From Streptomyces sp. MBT65 (lineage in GTDB: Bacteria > Actinomycetota > Actinomycetes > Streptomycetales > Streptomycetaceae): DNA of 47,161 bases. Location of the stretch: contig NZ_JAENRY010000023.1 of NCBI RefSeq assembly GCF_016612545.1, positions 1 through 47,161 of the forward strand. Reading direction: 5' to 3'. Within the stretch, counting starts at the first letter, position 1, and each line of letters opens with the position of its first letter. Below are positions 1 to 8,871 of this stretch, one piece after another. The position numbers and the translations under genes are program-made. Below the pieces are notes generated by a model. The model made no database searches. It was not told where the DNA came from and worked only from the letters and a program-made list of their open reading frames with translations.

Positions 1-173
1 ACGCCAACACCACCCGCACGACCCTCGACCGCACGGCCCACCGCATGCCCGTCGCCGACCTCACCCCGACCGGCAGCCCCCCACCCGCCTACGCCCACGA
101 CTGGCCCGCCCACCGCTACGGCACGCTGGAGCTGCGGGTCTCCCCGAGGGCGGAGAGGGACGGCGGCGCATGA
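1..173 (+). CDS. C-terminal fragment of an unrecognised protein
   Basis: An open frame enters at the left edge (codons in phase with base 3) and stops at the TGA at 171-173. The stop overlaps the ATG of the next gene as ATGA, which argues for a real, translationally coupled upstream gene. About 56 residues are visible, ending in a proline-rich stretch followed by a segment containing HDWPAHRYGTLELRV. I do not recognise the family from this tail. Codons mostly end in G or C, as in neighbouring genes. The N-terminal bulk lies outside the window. Confidence 0.55.
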   Translation, partial: ANTTRTTLDRTAHRMPVADLTPTGSPPPAYAHDWPAHRYGTLELRVSPRAERDGGA

Positions 174-1123
174 CGGCACCGCCCGTCGCCACCCCGACGA
201 CCACCACTGCCCGCCGACGTGCCTACTGGCAGACCGCGCTGACCGTCGTCGTCCTGGTGGCCGTGGTGTGTCTGGTCCGGCGGCACTGGCCCGTGCTCGC
301 CAGTGGGGCCGGCCGGCTCGCCGTCGCCGATCAGGGGTGGTTGCTGGTGGCGGGGACGGCCGCGCTCGGTACGTGGGTGTGCTCGGCGCTCGCCCAGCAG
401 GGCGCGGTGGCTCAACGGCTGCCCGGTGGACGGCTGGTGGCCGCGCAGCTCGCCGCGTCGGCCGCCAACCATGTGCTGCCCGCCGGGCTCGGCGCCGGCG
501 CCGTCAACCTGCGCTTCCTGATGCGCTGCGGGCTGCCGGTCGGCCGCTCGGCCAGCGCTCTCGCCGTCAAGGCCACCGCCGGTGTGGTCGTCCGGATCGT
601 GCTGATCGGCGTTCTCGCCGCCGTCTGCCCGGGGGTGCTGCGCGTCCCGCACGTCTCCCCGGGCGTGGTGGCTGCCGTCCTCGCGGTCGTCGTGCTGGTC
701 ACCGTGCTGCTCAACTGCCCGCTGTGGCCCCGGTGTCGGCGGGGCCTCGGCACGGTGCTGACCGACATCAGGGCCGTACACACCTTGCCGCACCGGGCAG
801 TTGCCCTGTGGGGCGGTTCGCTCGCCTTCGCCGCGCTGAACTCCCTCGTGCTGATCTGTGTCACCCAGGCCGTCGAACTGCCCTTGTCCCCGGTCCGGGT
901 GGCGCTGCTGTACCTCGCCGCCAGCAGCGCCGCCGCCCTGCTGCCCACGCCGGGCGGTATCGGTTCCCTCGACGCGGCCCTGGTCTTCGCACTCACCGAG
1001 TCGGGAACCACGGCGTCGGCCGCCGCCTCGGTCGTCCTCGGCTACCGGCTGCTCACGATGTGGTTGCCGCTGATCCCCGGCCTGTTGGTGCTCGGGGTAC
1101 TGGTGCGGCGCAAGGCGCTCTGA
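170..1123 (+). CDS. UPF0104 / lysylphosphatidylglycerol-synthase-like membrane protein
   Basis: This 317-aa polytopic membrane protein has about seven to eight hydrophobic segments spread over its whole length, starting near residue 20. The pattern fits the UPF0104 / LPG-synthase TM (flippase-like) family, including the conserved small-residue stretch AANHVLPAGLGAGAVNLRF near residues 100-118 and a PTPGGIGSLDAAL motif near residues 260-272. Members move or modify lipid-linked substrates, but the substrate here cannot be read from sequence. It lacks the soluble transferase domain of full MprF. The start overlaps the upstream stop as ATGA, so the two genes are probably one operon. The family call is firm; the function is inference. 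Confidence 0.8.
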   Translation: MTAPPVATPTTTTARRRAYWQTALTVVVLVAVVCLVRRHWPVLASGAGRLAVADQGWLLVAGTAALGTWVCSALAQQGAVAQRLPGGRLVAAQLAASAANHVLPAGLGAGAVNLRFLMRCGLPVGRSASALAVKATAGVVVRIVLIGVLAAVCPGVLRVPHVSPGVVAAVLAVVVLVTVLLNCPLWPRCRRGLGTVLTDIRAVHTLPHRAVALWGGSLAFAALNSLVLICVTQAVELPLSPVRVALLYLAASSAAALLPTPGGIGSLDAALVFALTESGTTASAAASVVLGYRLLTMWLPLIPGLLVLGVLVRRKAL

Positions 1124-1195
1124 CCTCAACTGTGTTTCTCCCGCGGGCGGTTCAGGTAGGAGTCCGACATCGGTACGCGGACCAAGGGGAGTGGC

Positions 1196-2050
1196 ATGGC
1201 GGAGCACGAGACGGGTGGCCGACTGGATGACGAGTTCTTCACTCCCGGGAGTTCGTCCTTCACCGAGTTCCTGACGGCACACCGGCCCGCGCTGCTGCCC
1301 ACCCGCCGTCCCTTCCCGGCGGGCGTCCGCGCCGGAGCCGACCAATTCCCGCACGGCACCACGGTGTTGGCCCTCTCCTACCGCGACGGCGTGCTGATCG
1401 CCGGTGACCGCAGGGCCACGATGGGCAACGTCATCGCACAGCGCGACCTGGAGAAGGTGCACCCCGCGGACGACTACACCGCCGTCGCCTTCGCCGGCAC
1501 GGTCGGGCTCGCCGTGGACATGGTGAAGCTGTACCAGGTCGAGCTGACGCACTTCGAGAAGATCGAGGGCATCCCGATGACCCTCAACGCGAAGGCCACC
1601 CGCCTCGCCGGCCTGATCCGGCAGAACCTCGACCAGGCCATGCAGGGCCTCGCCGTCGTACCGCTGCTTGTCGGCTACGACCCCGCGGCCCCCGAGGGCG
1701 CCCGGGGCCGTATCTTCACCTTCGACGTCGTGGGCGGCACCTACGAGAAGTCGGACTTCCACGCCGAGGGCTCCGGCTCCCCATACGCCAGGAGTGCCCT
1801 CAAGAAGCTGTTCCAGCAGGGCATGTCCAGGCGCGACGCGGCCCTGGCCGCGCTCCAGGCCCTGTACGACGCGGCCGACGACGACTCGGCCACCGGCGGC
1901 CCGGACCTCAACCGCCGTATCTTCCCCATAGTTTCGGTCATCACCGAGGACGGCTTCGAACGGCTCCCGGAGTCGGAGACCGAGGCCCTCAGCCGCGAGA
2001 TGGTCGCACAACGCCGCGACCACCCGGACGGGCCGACCGTCGCGCCGTAG
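1196..2050 (+). CDS. prcB: 20S proteasome beta subunit (orphan paralogue)
   Basis: This 284-aa protein is a propeptide-bearing actinobacterial proteasome beta subunit. The propeptide ends at HG54 and the mature chain starts TTVLAL, so Thr55 becomes the catalytic Thr1. In mature numbering Asp17 and Lys33 are present (GDRRATMGN and DLEK), as are the GSGS loop and the DDDSATGGPD segment that completes the active site, so it looks catalytically competent. An AGGGGA-type ribosome site precedes ATG 1196. In actinobacteria prcB normally sits in dop-pup-prcB-prcA. Here there is no pup and no prcA: the upstream neighbour is a membrane protein and the downstream araD converges. It is therefore probably a second beta subunit that must pair with an alpha ring encoded elsewhere. 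Confidence 0.9.
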   Translation: MAEHETGGRLDDEFFTPGSSSFTEFLTAHRPALLPTRRPFPAGVRAGADQFPHGTTVLALSYRDGVLIAGDRRATMGNVIAQRDLEKVHPADDYTAVAFAGTVGLAVDMVKLYQVELTHFEKIEGIPMTLNAKATRLAGLIRQNLDQAMQGLAVVPLLVGYDPAAPEGARGRIFTFDVVGGTYEKSDFHAEGSGSPYARSALKKLFQQGMSRRDAALAALQALYDAADDDSATGGPDLNRRIFPIVSVITEDGFERLPESETEALSREMVAQRRDHPDGPTVAP

Positions 2051-2083
2051 CCGACGACGTGGTCCGGGTGATCGCGGTGCCGG

Positions 2084-2803
2084 TCACACGGCCGGGGCGG
2101 GGTTGCCGTAGTAGGCGTCGGGGCCGTGTTTGCGGGTGTAGTGGCGGGCCAGCAGGTGCGGGGGCGGCGGCCCTGTCGGGGACAGGGCCAGGGTGTTGAT
2201 GGCCATGTCCGCCACGGCCTCGCAGATGATGGCGTGTTCCAGGGACTTGCGGGCGGTGGCCCCCCAGGTGAAGGGGCCGTGGTTGGCGACGAGCGCGGCC
2301 GGGACCTCGGTGGCCCTGCGGTCGTCGCTCTCCAGCAGGTCGACGATGACCTTGCCGGTGTTGTACTCGTAGTCCCTCGCGCACTGGTCGGCGGTGAGGT
2401 CCGGGGTGCACGGGACGGGTCCGTTGAAGGTGTCGGCGTGGGTGGTGCCCAGGACCGGTATGTCGCGGCGGGCCTGGGCGAAGGCGACGGCGTGGGTGGA
2501 GTGGGTGTGGGTGACGCCGCCTATGGACGGGAACGCCAGGTAGAGGCAGCGGTGGGTCTCGGTGTCGGTGGAGGGGCGCAGGTCGCCGTCGACCACCTTG
2601 CCGTCGGACAGGCGGACGGTGACCAGGTGGTCGAGGGCGAGATCCTCGTAGGGGACGCCCGAGGGCTTGATGACGAACACGCCGGCCTCACGGTCGACGC
2701 CGCTCACATTGCCCCAGGTCAGCGTCGCCAGGCCGACCTGGGGGATGGTCAGGTTGGCGTCCAGTACCTCTTGCCGCAGGCCGTCACGGACTCGCGCGGT
2801 CAT
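2084..2803 (-). CDS. araD: L-ribulose-5-phosphate 4-epimerase
   Basis: This 239-aa class II aldolase-fold enzyme converts L-ribulose 5-phosphate to D-xylulose 5-phosphate, the last step of L-arabinose catabolism. The zinc-binding THTHS motif lies near residues 97-101, a further His is in the VANHGPF segment, and the N-terminal GNVSG phosphate-binding loop is present. Length matches family members (about 230 aa). ATG 2803 has an AAGGAG site seven bases upstream. It is the last gene of araB-araA-araD, 37 bp after araA, and converges with the proteasome gene. Confidence 0.93.
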   Translation of the reverse strand: MTARVRDGLRQEVLDANLTIPQVGLATLTWGNVSGVDREAGVFVIKPSGVPYEDLALDHLVTVRLSDGKVVDGDLRPSTDTETHRCLYLAFPSIGGVTHTHSTHAVAFAQARRDIPVLGTTHADTFNGPVPCTPDLTADQCARDYEYNTGKVIVDLLESDDRRATEVPAALVANHGPFTWGATARKSLEHAIICEAVADMAINTLALSPTGPPPPHLLARHYTRKHGPDAYYGNPAPAV

Positions 2804-2840
2804 CGGTGCTCTCCTTGCGGATCGATCGGGATCACGGGGG

Positions 2841-4358
2841 TCACAGGGCCTGGGCGAGCCGGTGGTAGGCGGCGTTCCAGCGGATCTCCTTGGTGAACTG
2901 CGCGGTGCTGGTGGTCTCGTCGATGGTCAGCAGCTCCACGCCCGTCATCGAGGCGTAGTCCGTGAGGGTCTCGGTGTCGACGGCCGAGCTGAGCACGGTG
3001 TGGTGCGGGGCGCCCGCGAGCAGCCAGCTCTCGGCGGACTCGGCGAGCGAGGGGCGCGGCTTCCACACGGCGCGGGCCACCGGCAGCCGGCGCAGCGGCT
3101 CGCTGGGGGTGACCACGTCGACGGTGTTGGCGGTCAGCCGGAAACGGTCGCCGAGGTCGGAGAGGCCGACGACGACGGCGGGGCCGGGGGCCGCGTTGAA
3201 GACGAGGCGGACCGGGTCCTCACGGCCGCCGATGGACAGGGGGTGGATCTCGCAGCTGGGGCGGTCGCCGGCGATGGAGGGGCAGACCTCCAGCATGTGG
3301 GCGCCGAGGATGCGCGGGGTGCCGGGGCCGAGGTGGTAGGTGTAGTCCTCCATGAAGGAGGTGCCGCCCGGCTTGCCGGTGCCCATGACCTTCATCGTGC
3401 GCAGCAGCGCGGAGGTCTTCCAGTCGCCCTCGCCGCCGAAGCCGTAGCCGTCGGCCATCAGGCGCTGGACGGCGAGACCGGGCAACTGGCGCAGCCCGCC
3501 CAGGTCTTCGAAGTTGGTGGTGAACGCGGTGAAGCCGCCCTCGGTGAGGAAGGCGCGCAGGCCGATCTCCTGGCGGGCCGCGTAGACGAGGGAGTCGTGG
3601 CGGATGCCGCCGGGGCGCAGGGCCGGGACGACGTCGTACAACTCGACGTATTCGAGGGCCAGTTGCGCGGCGTCCTTGTCCTCGACCTGGTCGACGACGG
3701 TCACCAGGTCGTTGACGGCGTAGGTGTTCACCGAGTAGCCGAACCGGAGTTGGGCCTCGACCTTGTCGCCCTCGGTGACGGCGACGTCGCGCATGTTGTC
3801 GCCGAAGCGGGCCAGCCTCAGTGTGCGGGAGGCGTGTCGGCCGACGGCCGCCCGTGCCCAGGCGGCGACGCGCTTGACGACCCGGGGGTCGGTGGCGTGA
3901 CCGGCGACTATCTTGCGGTCGATGCCGAGCCGGGACTCGATGTGCCCGAACTCCCGGTCGCCGTGGGCGGCTTGGTTGAGGTTCATGAAGTCCATGTCGA
4001 TGCTGGGCCAGGGCAGCGACAGGTTGTACTGGGTGTGCAGGTGCAGCAACGGCCGGTCCAGGGCGCTGAGTCCGGCGATCCACATCTTGGCCGGCGAGAA
4101 GGTGTGCATCCACACGATCACGCCCACGCAGGTGTCGGAGGCGCTGGCCTCCTGGCACAGCCGGCGGATCGCGTCGGCGTCGGTGAGCACCGGCTTCCAC
4201 ACGATCTTGACCGGGATCTTCCCGGGGTCGCCGAGGATCTCGGCGATGCTCCGGGACTGTTCGGCGACCTGGTGCAGGATGTCGTCGCCGTACAGGCCCT
4301 GGCTGCCGGTGAGAAACCAGATCTCCTGGTCGGGGTAGGGCGTGGCGTTGGCGTCCAT
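2841..4358 (-). CDS. araA: L-arabinose isomerase
   Basis: This 505-aa protein isomerises L-arabinose to L-ribulose in the cytoplasm. The N-terminal [13 protein letters not shown] segment and internal [15 protein letters not shown] and [11 protein letters not shown] segments are typical of AraA, and the length matches the roughly 500-aa family. I chose ATG 4358 because a GGAAGGA site precedes it and the family N-terminus begins there; the open frame runs further upstream, but only through the end of araB. It lies 46 bp after araB and 37 bp before araD, on one probable transcript. Confidence 0.95.
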   Translation of the reverse strand: MDANATPYPDQEIWFLTGSQGLYGDDILHQVAEQSRSIAEILGDPGKIPVKIVWKPVLTDADAIRRLCQEASASDTCVGVIVWMHTFSPAKMWIAGLSALDRPLLHLHTQYNLSLPWPSIDMDFMNLNQAAHGDREFGHIESRLGIDRKIVAGHATDPRVVKRVAAWARAAVGRHASRTLRLARFGDNMRDVAVTEGDKVEAQLRFGYSVNTYAVNDLVTVVDQVEDKDAAQLALEYVELYDVVPALRPGGIRHDSLVYAARQEIGLRAFLTEGGFTAFTTNFEDLGGLRQLPGLAVQRLMADGYGFGGEGDWKTSALLRTMKVMGTGKPGGTSFMEDYTYHLGPGTPRILGAHMLEVCPSIAGDRPSCEIHPLSIGGREDPVRLVFNAAPGPAVVVGLSDLGDRFRLTANTVDVVTPSEPLRRLPVARAVWKPRPSLAESAESWLLAGAPHHTVLSSAVDTETLTDYASMTGVELLTIDETTSTAQFTKEIRWNAAYHRLAQAL

Positions 4359-4404
4359 GAGGGTTCCTTCCAAAGGGAGTTGAGCACCGAGCAGGGGGTG
4401 TCGG

Positions 4405-6084
4405 TCAGGCGGAGGCCTCGGCGCGGAGGTGGCGCAGCCGGTGCATGACCTCGTTGGCGCCGCGGCCGAAGTAGTCGTGCAGGAGGCGGTATTCGGCGTA
4501 GAGCCGGTCGTAGGCGGCGGCCCGCTCGGGGTCCGGCCGGTAGACGGCGGGGCGGGCCTTGGCCATGGCGTCGGCGGCGGCCCGGATGTCGGGGTGGGCA
4601 CCGGCCGCGACCGCCGCGTGCATCGCCGCACCGAGCGCGGGACCCTGCGCCGAGTCGATGACACCGAGGGGGAGGCGGGTGACGTCGGCGTAGATCTGCA
4701 TCAGCAGCGGGTTCTTCATCAGGCCGCCCGCGATGATGAGTTCACGGACCGGCACGCCCGAGTTCTCGAACGCCTCGATGATGGTGCGGGTGCCGAAGGC
4801 GGTGGCCTCCAGCAGCGCGCGGTAGACGTCCTCGGGGCGGGTCGAGAGGGTCAGGCCCACCACGACACCGCTGAGGTCGTGGTCGACGAGCACGCTGCGG
4901 TTGCCGCTCTGCCAGTCCAGCGCGATCAACCCGTGCTCGCCCACCCGCTGTTCGGCCGCCAGCGCGGTGAGGTGCTCGTGCGGGTCACGGCCGAGCGCGG
5001 CGGCCTCCTCGGCGTACGACGCCGGGAAGGCGGTGCGCACGAACCAGCCGAAGATGTCGCCGACGCCGCTCTGTCCGGCCTCGTAGCCCCACAGTCCCGG
5101 CAGGATGCCGCCGTCGACGACCCCGCACATGCCCGGCACTTCGGCCCACTGGTCGCTGCTCATGACATGGCAGGTGGAGGTGCCCATGATGGCGACCATC
5201 CGGCCGGGTTCGACGGCGGTGGCCGCGGGGGCGGTCACATGGGCGTCGACGTTCCCGACGCACACCGCGATGCCCTCGGGCAGGCCCGTCCAGGCCGCCG
5301 CCTCGGCGGTCAACCCACCGGCACGGTCGCCGAGTTGGCCGATCGGCTGGTCCAGCTTGTCGATCACGAAACCGGCGAACGCGGGGTTGAGCGCGGCCAG
5401 ATATTCGGCGGAGGGGTAATTGCCGTCCTGGAGCTGGCCCTTGTACCCGGCGGTGCACGCGTTGCGGACGTAGCTGCCGGACAGCCGCCAGACGATCCAG
5501 TCGGCGGCCTCGATCCAGCGCTCGGTCACCTCGTAGAGTTCCGGGTCCTCCTCGAGCAGTTGGAGGGCCTTGGCGAACTCCCACTCCGAGGAGATCTTCC
5601 CGCCGTAGCGCTTGAGCCAGGGCTCCTTGCGGGCGTCGGCCAGTTCGGTGATGCGGTCGGCCTGGGCCTGCGCGGCGTGGTGGCGCCACAGTTTGACGTA
5701 GGCGTGCGGGCGGCCGGTGAAGTCGGGCAGTTCGCACAGGGGCGTGCCGTCGGCGAGGACCGGCAGGACCGTACAGGCGGTGAAGTCCGTGCCGATGCCC
5801 ACGACTTGGTCCGGTCGCACACCGGAGCGGGCCAGTGCCTCGGGTACGGCGACGCGCAGCACGTCGATGTAGTCGGAGGGGACCTGGAGCGCCCAGTCGG
5901 GCGGCAGCGGGGTGCCGTCGGGGAGGGCCCGGTCGAGAACGGCGTGGGTGTACGGGTGCTCGGCGGTGGCCAGTTCCTCGCCGTCGCGGACGCGGACCAC
6001 CACGGCCCGTCCGGACAGCGTGCCGTAGTCGACTCCGATGACGTAGGTGTCGGGATGGGTGTGATCGAGGTGCTCGGTGGTCAC
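4405..6084 (-). CDS. araB: L-ribulokinase (FGGY family)
   Basis: This 559-aa FGGY-family kinase phosphorylates L-ribulose. The N-terminal ATPase motif [13 protein letters not shown] and the C-terminal FGGY-type segment [14 protein letters not shown] are visible, and the length fits ribulokinase (about 560 aa). It starts with GTG at 6084, preceded by AGGAGG eight bases upstream. It is the first gene of araBAD. A 21-bp inverted repeat ends about 24 bp upstream of the start and is the likely regulatory site of the operon. Confidence 0.94.
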   Translation of the reverse strand: MTTEHLDHTHPDTYVIGVDYGTLSGRAVVVRVRDGEELATAEHPYTHAVLDRALPDGTPLPPDWALQVPSDYIDVLRVAVPEALARSGVRPDQVVGIGTDFTACTVLPVLADGTPLCELPDFTGRPHAYVKLWRHHAAQAQADRITELADARKEPWLKRYGGKISSEWEFAKALQLLEEDPELYEVTERWIEAADWIVWRLSGSYVRNACTAGYKGQLQDGNYPSAEYLAALNPAFAGFVIDKLDQPIGQLGDRAGGLTAEAAAWTGLPEGIAVCVGNVDAHVTAPAATAVEPGRMVAIMGTSTCHVMSSDQWAEVPGMCGVVDGGILPGLWGYEAGQSGVGDIFGWFVRTAFPASYAEEAAALGRDPHEHLTALAAEQRVGEHGLIALDWQSGNRSVLVDHDLSGVVVGLTLSTRPEDVYRALLEATAFGTRTIIEAFENSGVPVRELIIAGGLMKNPLLMQIYADVTRLPLGVIDSAQGPALGAAMHAAVAAGAHPDIRAAADAMAKARPAVYRPDPERAAAYDRLYAEYRLLHDYFGRGANEVMHRLRHLRAEASA

Positions 6085-6107
6085 CGCCGGACCCTCCTTT
6101 GTTCGAG

Positions 6108-6128
6108 ATTTCGACCAATGTTCGAAAT
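6108..6128 (-). promoter_or_regulatory. Candidate operator of araBAD
   Basis: A perfect inverted repeat with arms ATTTCGA and TCGAAAT around a 7-bp spacer lies just upstream of the araB ribosome site. A further TCGAGA half-site abuts it on the araB side (6103-6107 and neighbouring bases), so the read-out on the minus strand carries TCGAACA twice. The position suits repression of araBAD. The cognate regulator is not identifiable from sequence alone, and this motif differs from the LacI-type operators at 13268-13309. Confidence 0.6.
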
Positions 6129-6167
6129 GATGAATGGGAGTGTAGTGAAAAAATCGACGAAACGGGG

Positions 6168-6212
6168 ACTTCCTTCGGGGTCCGGCTGAATTGGCCGGAC
6201 CCCGAAGGAAGT
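6168..6212 (-). terminator. Strong hairpin terminator after the glycosidase gene
   Basis: A perfect 19-bp inverted repeat (6168-6186 and 6194-6212) with a 7-base loop begins six bases after the stop codon of the minus-strand glycosidase. It separates the ABC transporter/glycosidase transcript from araBAD, so araBAD should have its own promoter in 6085-6167. There is no long T run, as is usual in Streptomyces terminators. Confidence 0.85.
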
Positions 6213-6217
6213 TGAGG

Positions 6218-8782
6218 TCAGCCGGAGACCGGCGCGACGGTGATCCGGTCGATGTTCGGCGCGTAGGCGCTCGCGTTGGCGAAGCTGATCGTGTTGGTGC
6301 CGGCGCTCAGGGTGACCGGGACGGGGAGGTCCCAGTAGGTGGACCAGCTGTAGTTGTTGCGGAACATGACGGTCTGCGCGGTGCCGCCGTTGACGGAGAT
6401 CTGGGCCGCCCGGGAGACGACGTTGGTGTTGTAGTTCCCGGAGCCGGAGACCTGGTTGTTGGCGTAGCGGACGTTCATGACGTACCGCCCGGCACTGGCG
6501 GCGCTCACCTGGAAGGTGAGGGTGTTGGCCGAGCCGTTGCCGATGTAGCCGACGTACTTGCCGCCGGACGCCCAGGTGTCCGAGGTGGCGACGGCGGTTC
6601 CCGCGAGGGTCGCGCTCTCGGCCTCGTACGCGGAGACGCCCGTGGTGTCGGCGCTCGCGGACACGCGCAGGTCGCGCACGGTCAGCGTGGTCGAGCCCGA
6701 AGTCGCCGCCTTGATGCGGTTGTTGCCCGCCGACAGGTACAGCCGCGAGCTCTTGTCGGTGAGCGTGCCACTCGTGGAGGCCAGTGTGACGGCGGTGGCG
6801 CCGTCCAGGGTGAGGGTGCCGGACCCGTTGGAGGAGTAGTCGGTGTGCACGGTGTAGTAGCCGTCGGTTGGCGCGTACACGTCGAAGGCGGCCGAGGTGC
6901 CCGAGGTCAGCGCCAGGGCGCCCGCTCCCGTCGTACCGGAGGCCGTGTAGGTGTAGGTAGGCGAGCCGGTGATGTCCGCGTAGGTGGCCGGGTACGAAGT
7001 GTCGGCGTTGGAGGCCGCGGTGAGGTCGATCTTGTCGAGCGTGACCTCGTTGGTGCCCTTGGCCAGGGCGATCGTGTGCGTGCCCGCCGTCAGGGACACG
7101 GAGGCACTGGCCGTGGAGCGGTAGGTCCAGTTCAGCGTCGGCGAGTAGGAGATCGTCTGCGCCGAACCGCCGTCGACCGTCAGGGTCTGGGTCGCCGGGC
7201 CGCCGGACTGGTTGCCGTAGAAGACGTTCAGCTTGTACGTGCCCGTGGTCGGGGCGGTGACGGTGAAGGCGACCTTGCTGTCCGACTGGTTCAGGCTGCC
7301 GACGTCCTTGGTGCCCGAAGTGGCGTACCCGTAGGCGTTGGTGACGCTGCCCTGGGTGTAGACGGTGCCGTCGGTGATGGTCGCGTTCTCGGCCTCGTAC
7401 GACGCCGACCACGGGGTGCTCGCGGCGGTGGGCGTGCCGGTGCCGGCCGGGTTGACGACGATGCGGTAGGCCGACATCGGGTCGAGGTTGGTCAGCGGGA
7501 CGGTGATGCTGCCGTCCGAGGCGACCGTGTAGGTGCTGCGGGCCAGCACGGTCGGCGCGGGGCCTGCGCCCTCGTAGCCGCTCCAAGCGGTGCGCTCCAC
7601 CGAGACGTTGACCGTGCTGCCGAACGACGACGGTATGTGCTGGACCACCGTGTTCGCCGAGCCGGAGGTGCCGCCGCCGAGGAGGACCTGGGCCTGCTTG
7701 CGGCCGGTGTCGAGGGACGCGATGCCCTGGAGCGTGTCGATGACGTTGGCCTGCGGCGGGGTGACCTTGGCGGTCTGGCCGGTCAGGCCCGCGTACCAAC
7801 GCAGCAGCCACCAGTCGCCGTTGGGGATGTTGGTCTGGCTGACGTTGCCGTCCAGGTTCCCCGCGATGTCCCAGTACGCCTGGTCGGCGTAGACCTTGTT
7901 CCGCTCGAACATCGACATCCACTGGACCATCTGGCCCGGCACCGAGAGGTCGCGGCGGTCGCCGTACTCGTTGATGTTGACCGGGCGCGGGCTGATGCCG
8001 GCGTTGGTCTCGATGGTGCGGTACGCGGCGAGGTTGCCCTCGAAGTTGGACAGCGAGGTGGGGTCCAGCTCGTGCCAAGTGGTCATGTCCGGAAGGACGT
8101 TGTTGGCCTTGGCCCACGGATAGAAGTCGCCCATCAGACGGGCGTCGTAGTGCGTCTCGTTCGGGCCGGCGATGCGCGCGTTCGGGATGATCGAGCGGAT
8201 CTTGTTGTAGACCGTCGTCCAGTCGCTCTCGAAGCTCGCGAGCGCGCTCTGGTAGGTGGACGTGGTCGAACTGCCAAGCCCGGTGTACCAGTTGCCGTCC
8301 GGCTCGTTGAACGGCACCCACACGAACGTGCTCGCGTCGGAGCGGGCCGCGACCTTGGTGACCATCGTGGTGACCTTGGACAGGTAGTCGCTCAGGCCGA
8401 GGTTCTCGTACGGCCACGAGGCGTAGATGTCCTGCATGTAGATGAGGTTGTCGCCGCCGCCACCGCGGGCGAACTCCGGCTGGACGACCAGCGCGTCACC
8501 GTTGGGGTGCTGGGCGCCGTCGGGTGCCTTCTGTGCGATGGACGTCATGTGCAGGGGCGTGACGATGTTGTCGCCCGGCACGCCGTCGTCGCTGAGGCCG
8601 TACAGGGCGCCGTTGGCTCCGTGCATGACCGCGCCGGTGGTGGTGCCGAGGTCGACGGTCAGCTGCGGGGTGGCCGCCTGCGCGGCGGGGACGGCGAGCG
8701 CCGTGCCCAGGAGGGCGGCGGTCACCACCGTCGAACCCATGAGGGCACGGACGGAGCGGGGTCTGCGGGCTGTTCGAGGCAT
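6218..8782 (-). CDS. Secreted clan GH-A glycoside hydrolase with three C-terminal beta-sandwich modules
   Basis: This 854-aa exported protein has a signal peptide (basic MPRTARRPR, hydrophobic core, AQA cleavage near residue 36). Residues 40-380 resemble a GH39-like TIM barrel: an NEP motif with Glu160 as likely acid/base and an INEYG motif with Glu272 as likely nucleophile. A short beta domain follows. Three beta-sandwich modules come next: residues 460-591 (CBM35/CBM6-like, SYEAENATI start), 597-709 (more divergent) and 717-854 (CBM35-like, AYEAESATL start). ATG 8782 has a GGAGGAGGA site. It lies downstream of two permeases and a binding protein, so the product probably releases oligosaccharides that the ABC system imports. 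The substrate is unknown; arabinan or arabinogalactan is inferred from araBAD and the alpha-galactosidase nearby. Confidence 0.78.
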   Translation of the reverse strand: MPRTARRPRSVRALMGSTVVTAALLGTALAVPAAQAATPQLTVDLGTTTGAVMHGANGALYGLSDDGVPGDNIVTPLHMTSIAQKAPDGAQHPNGDALVVQPEFARGGGGDNLIYMQDIYASWPYENLGLSDYLSKVTTMVTKVAARSDASTFVWVPFNEPDGNWYTGLGSSTTSTYQSALASFESDWTTVYNKIRSIIPNARIAGPNETHYDARLMGDFYPWAKANNVLPDMTTWHELDPTSLSNFEGNLAAYRTIETNAGISPRPVNINEYGDRRDLSVPGQMVQWMSMFERNKVYADQAYWDIAGNLDGNVSQTNIPNGDWWLLRWYAGLTGQTAKVTPPQANVIDTLQGIASLDTGRKQAQVLLGGGTSGSANTVVQHIPSSFGSTVNVSVERTAWSGYEGAGPAPTVLARSTYTVASDGSITVPLTNLDPMSAYRIVVNPAGTGTPTAASTPWSASYEAENATITDGTVYTQGSVTNAYGYATSGTKDVGSLNQSDSKVAFTVTAPTTGTYKLNVFYGNQSGGPATQTLTVDGGSAQTISYSPTLNWTYRSTASASVSLTAGTHTIALAKGTNEVTLDKIDLTAASNADTSYPATYADITGSPTYTYTASGTTGAGALALTSGTSAAFDVYAPTDGYYTVHTDYSSNGSGTLTLDGATAVTLASTSGTLTDKSSRLYLSAGNNRIKAATSGSTTLTVRDLRVSASADTTGVSAYEAESATLAGTAVATSDTWASGGKYVGYIGNGSANTLTFQVSAASAGRYVMNVRYANNQVSGSGNYNTNVVSRAAQISVNGGTAQTVMFRNNYSWSTYWDLPVPVTLSAGTNTISFANASAYAPNIDRITVAPVSG

Positions 8783-8840
8783 GGCTGTCCTCCTCCTCCC
8801 GCGGCGTTGCGGGAGGCTGTCGGGGTACTTCGCGGGTTTA

Positions 8841-8869
8841 CCGGGGCGGCTCAACAGGCCGGACCCCGG
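8841..8869 (-). other. Intercistronic hairpin between permease and glycosidase genes
   Basis: Stem CCGGGG/CCCCGG (8841-8846, 8864-8869) continues as CGGC/GCCG with a 2-base bulge and 7-base loop. It lies immediately after the permease stop. It could act as a partial terminator or as an mRNA 3'-end stabiliser, uncoupling glycosidase levels from transporter levels. Confidence 0.5.
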
Positions 8870-8871
8870 GG

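Noticed and set aside
116..2023. Open frame of 635 codons on the minus strand
   Set aside because: It lies opposite the membrane protein and proteasome genes, has low-complexity Gly/Arg/Gln/His composition and no family features. It is a shadow of high-GC coding DNA.
2667..4448. Open frame of 593 codons on the plus strand opposite araA
   Set aside because: araA is unambiguous on the other strand; this frame has shadow composition.
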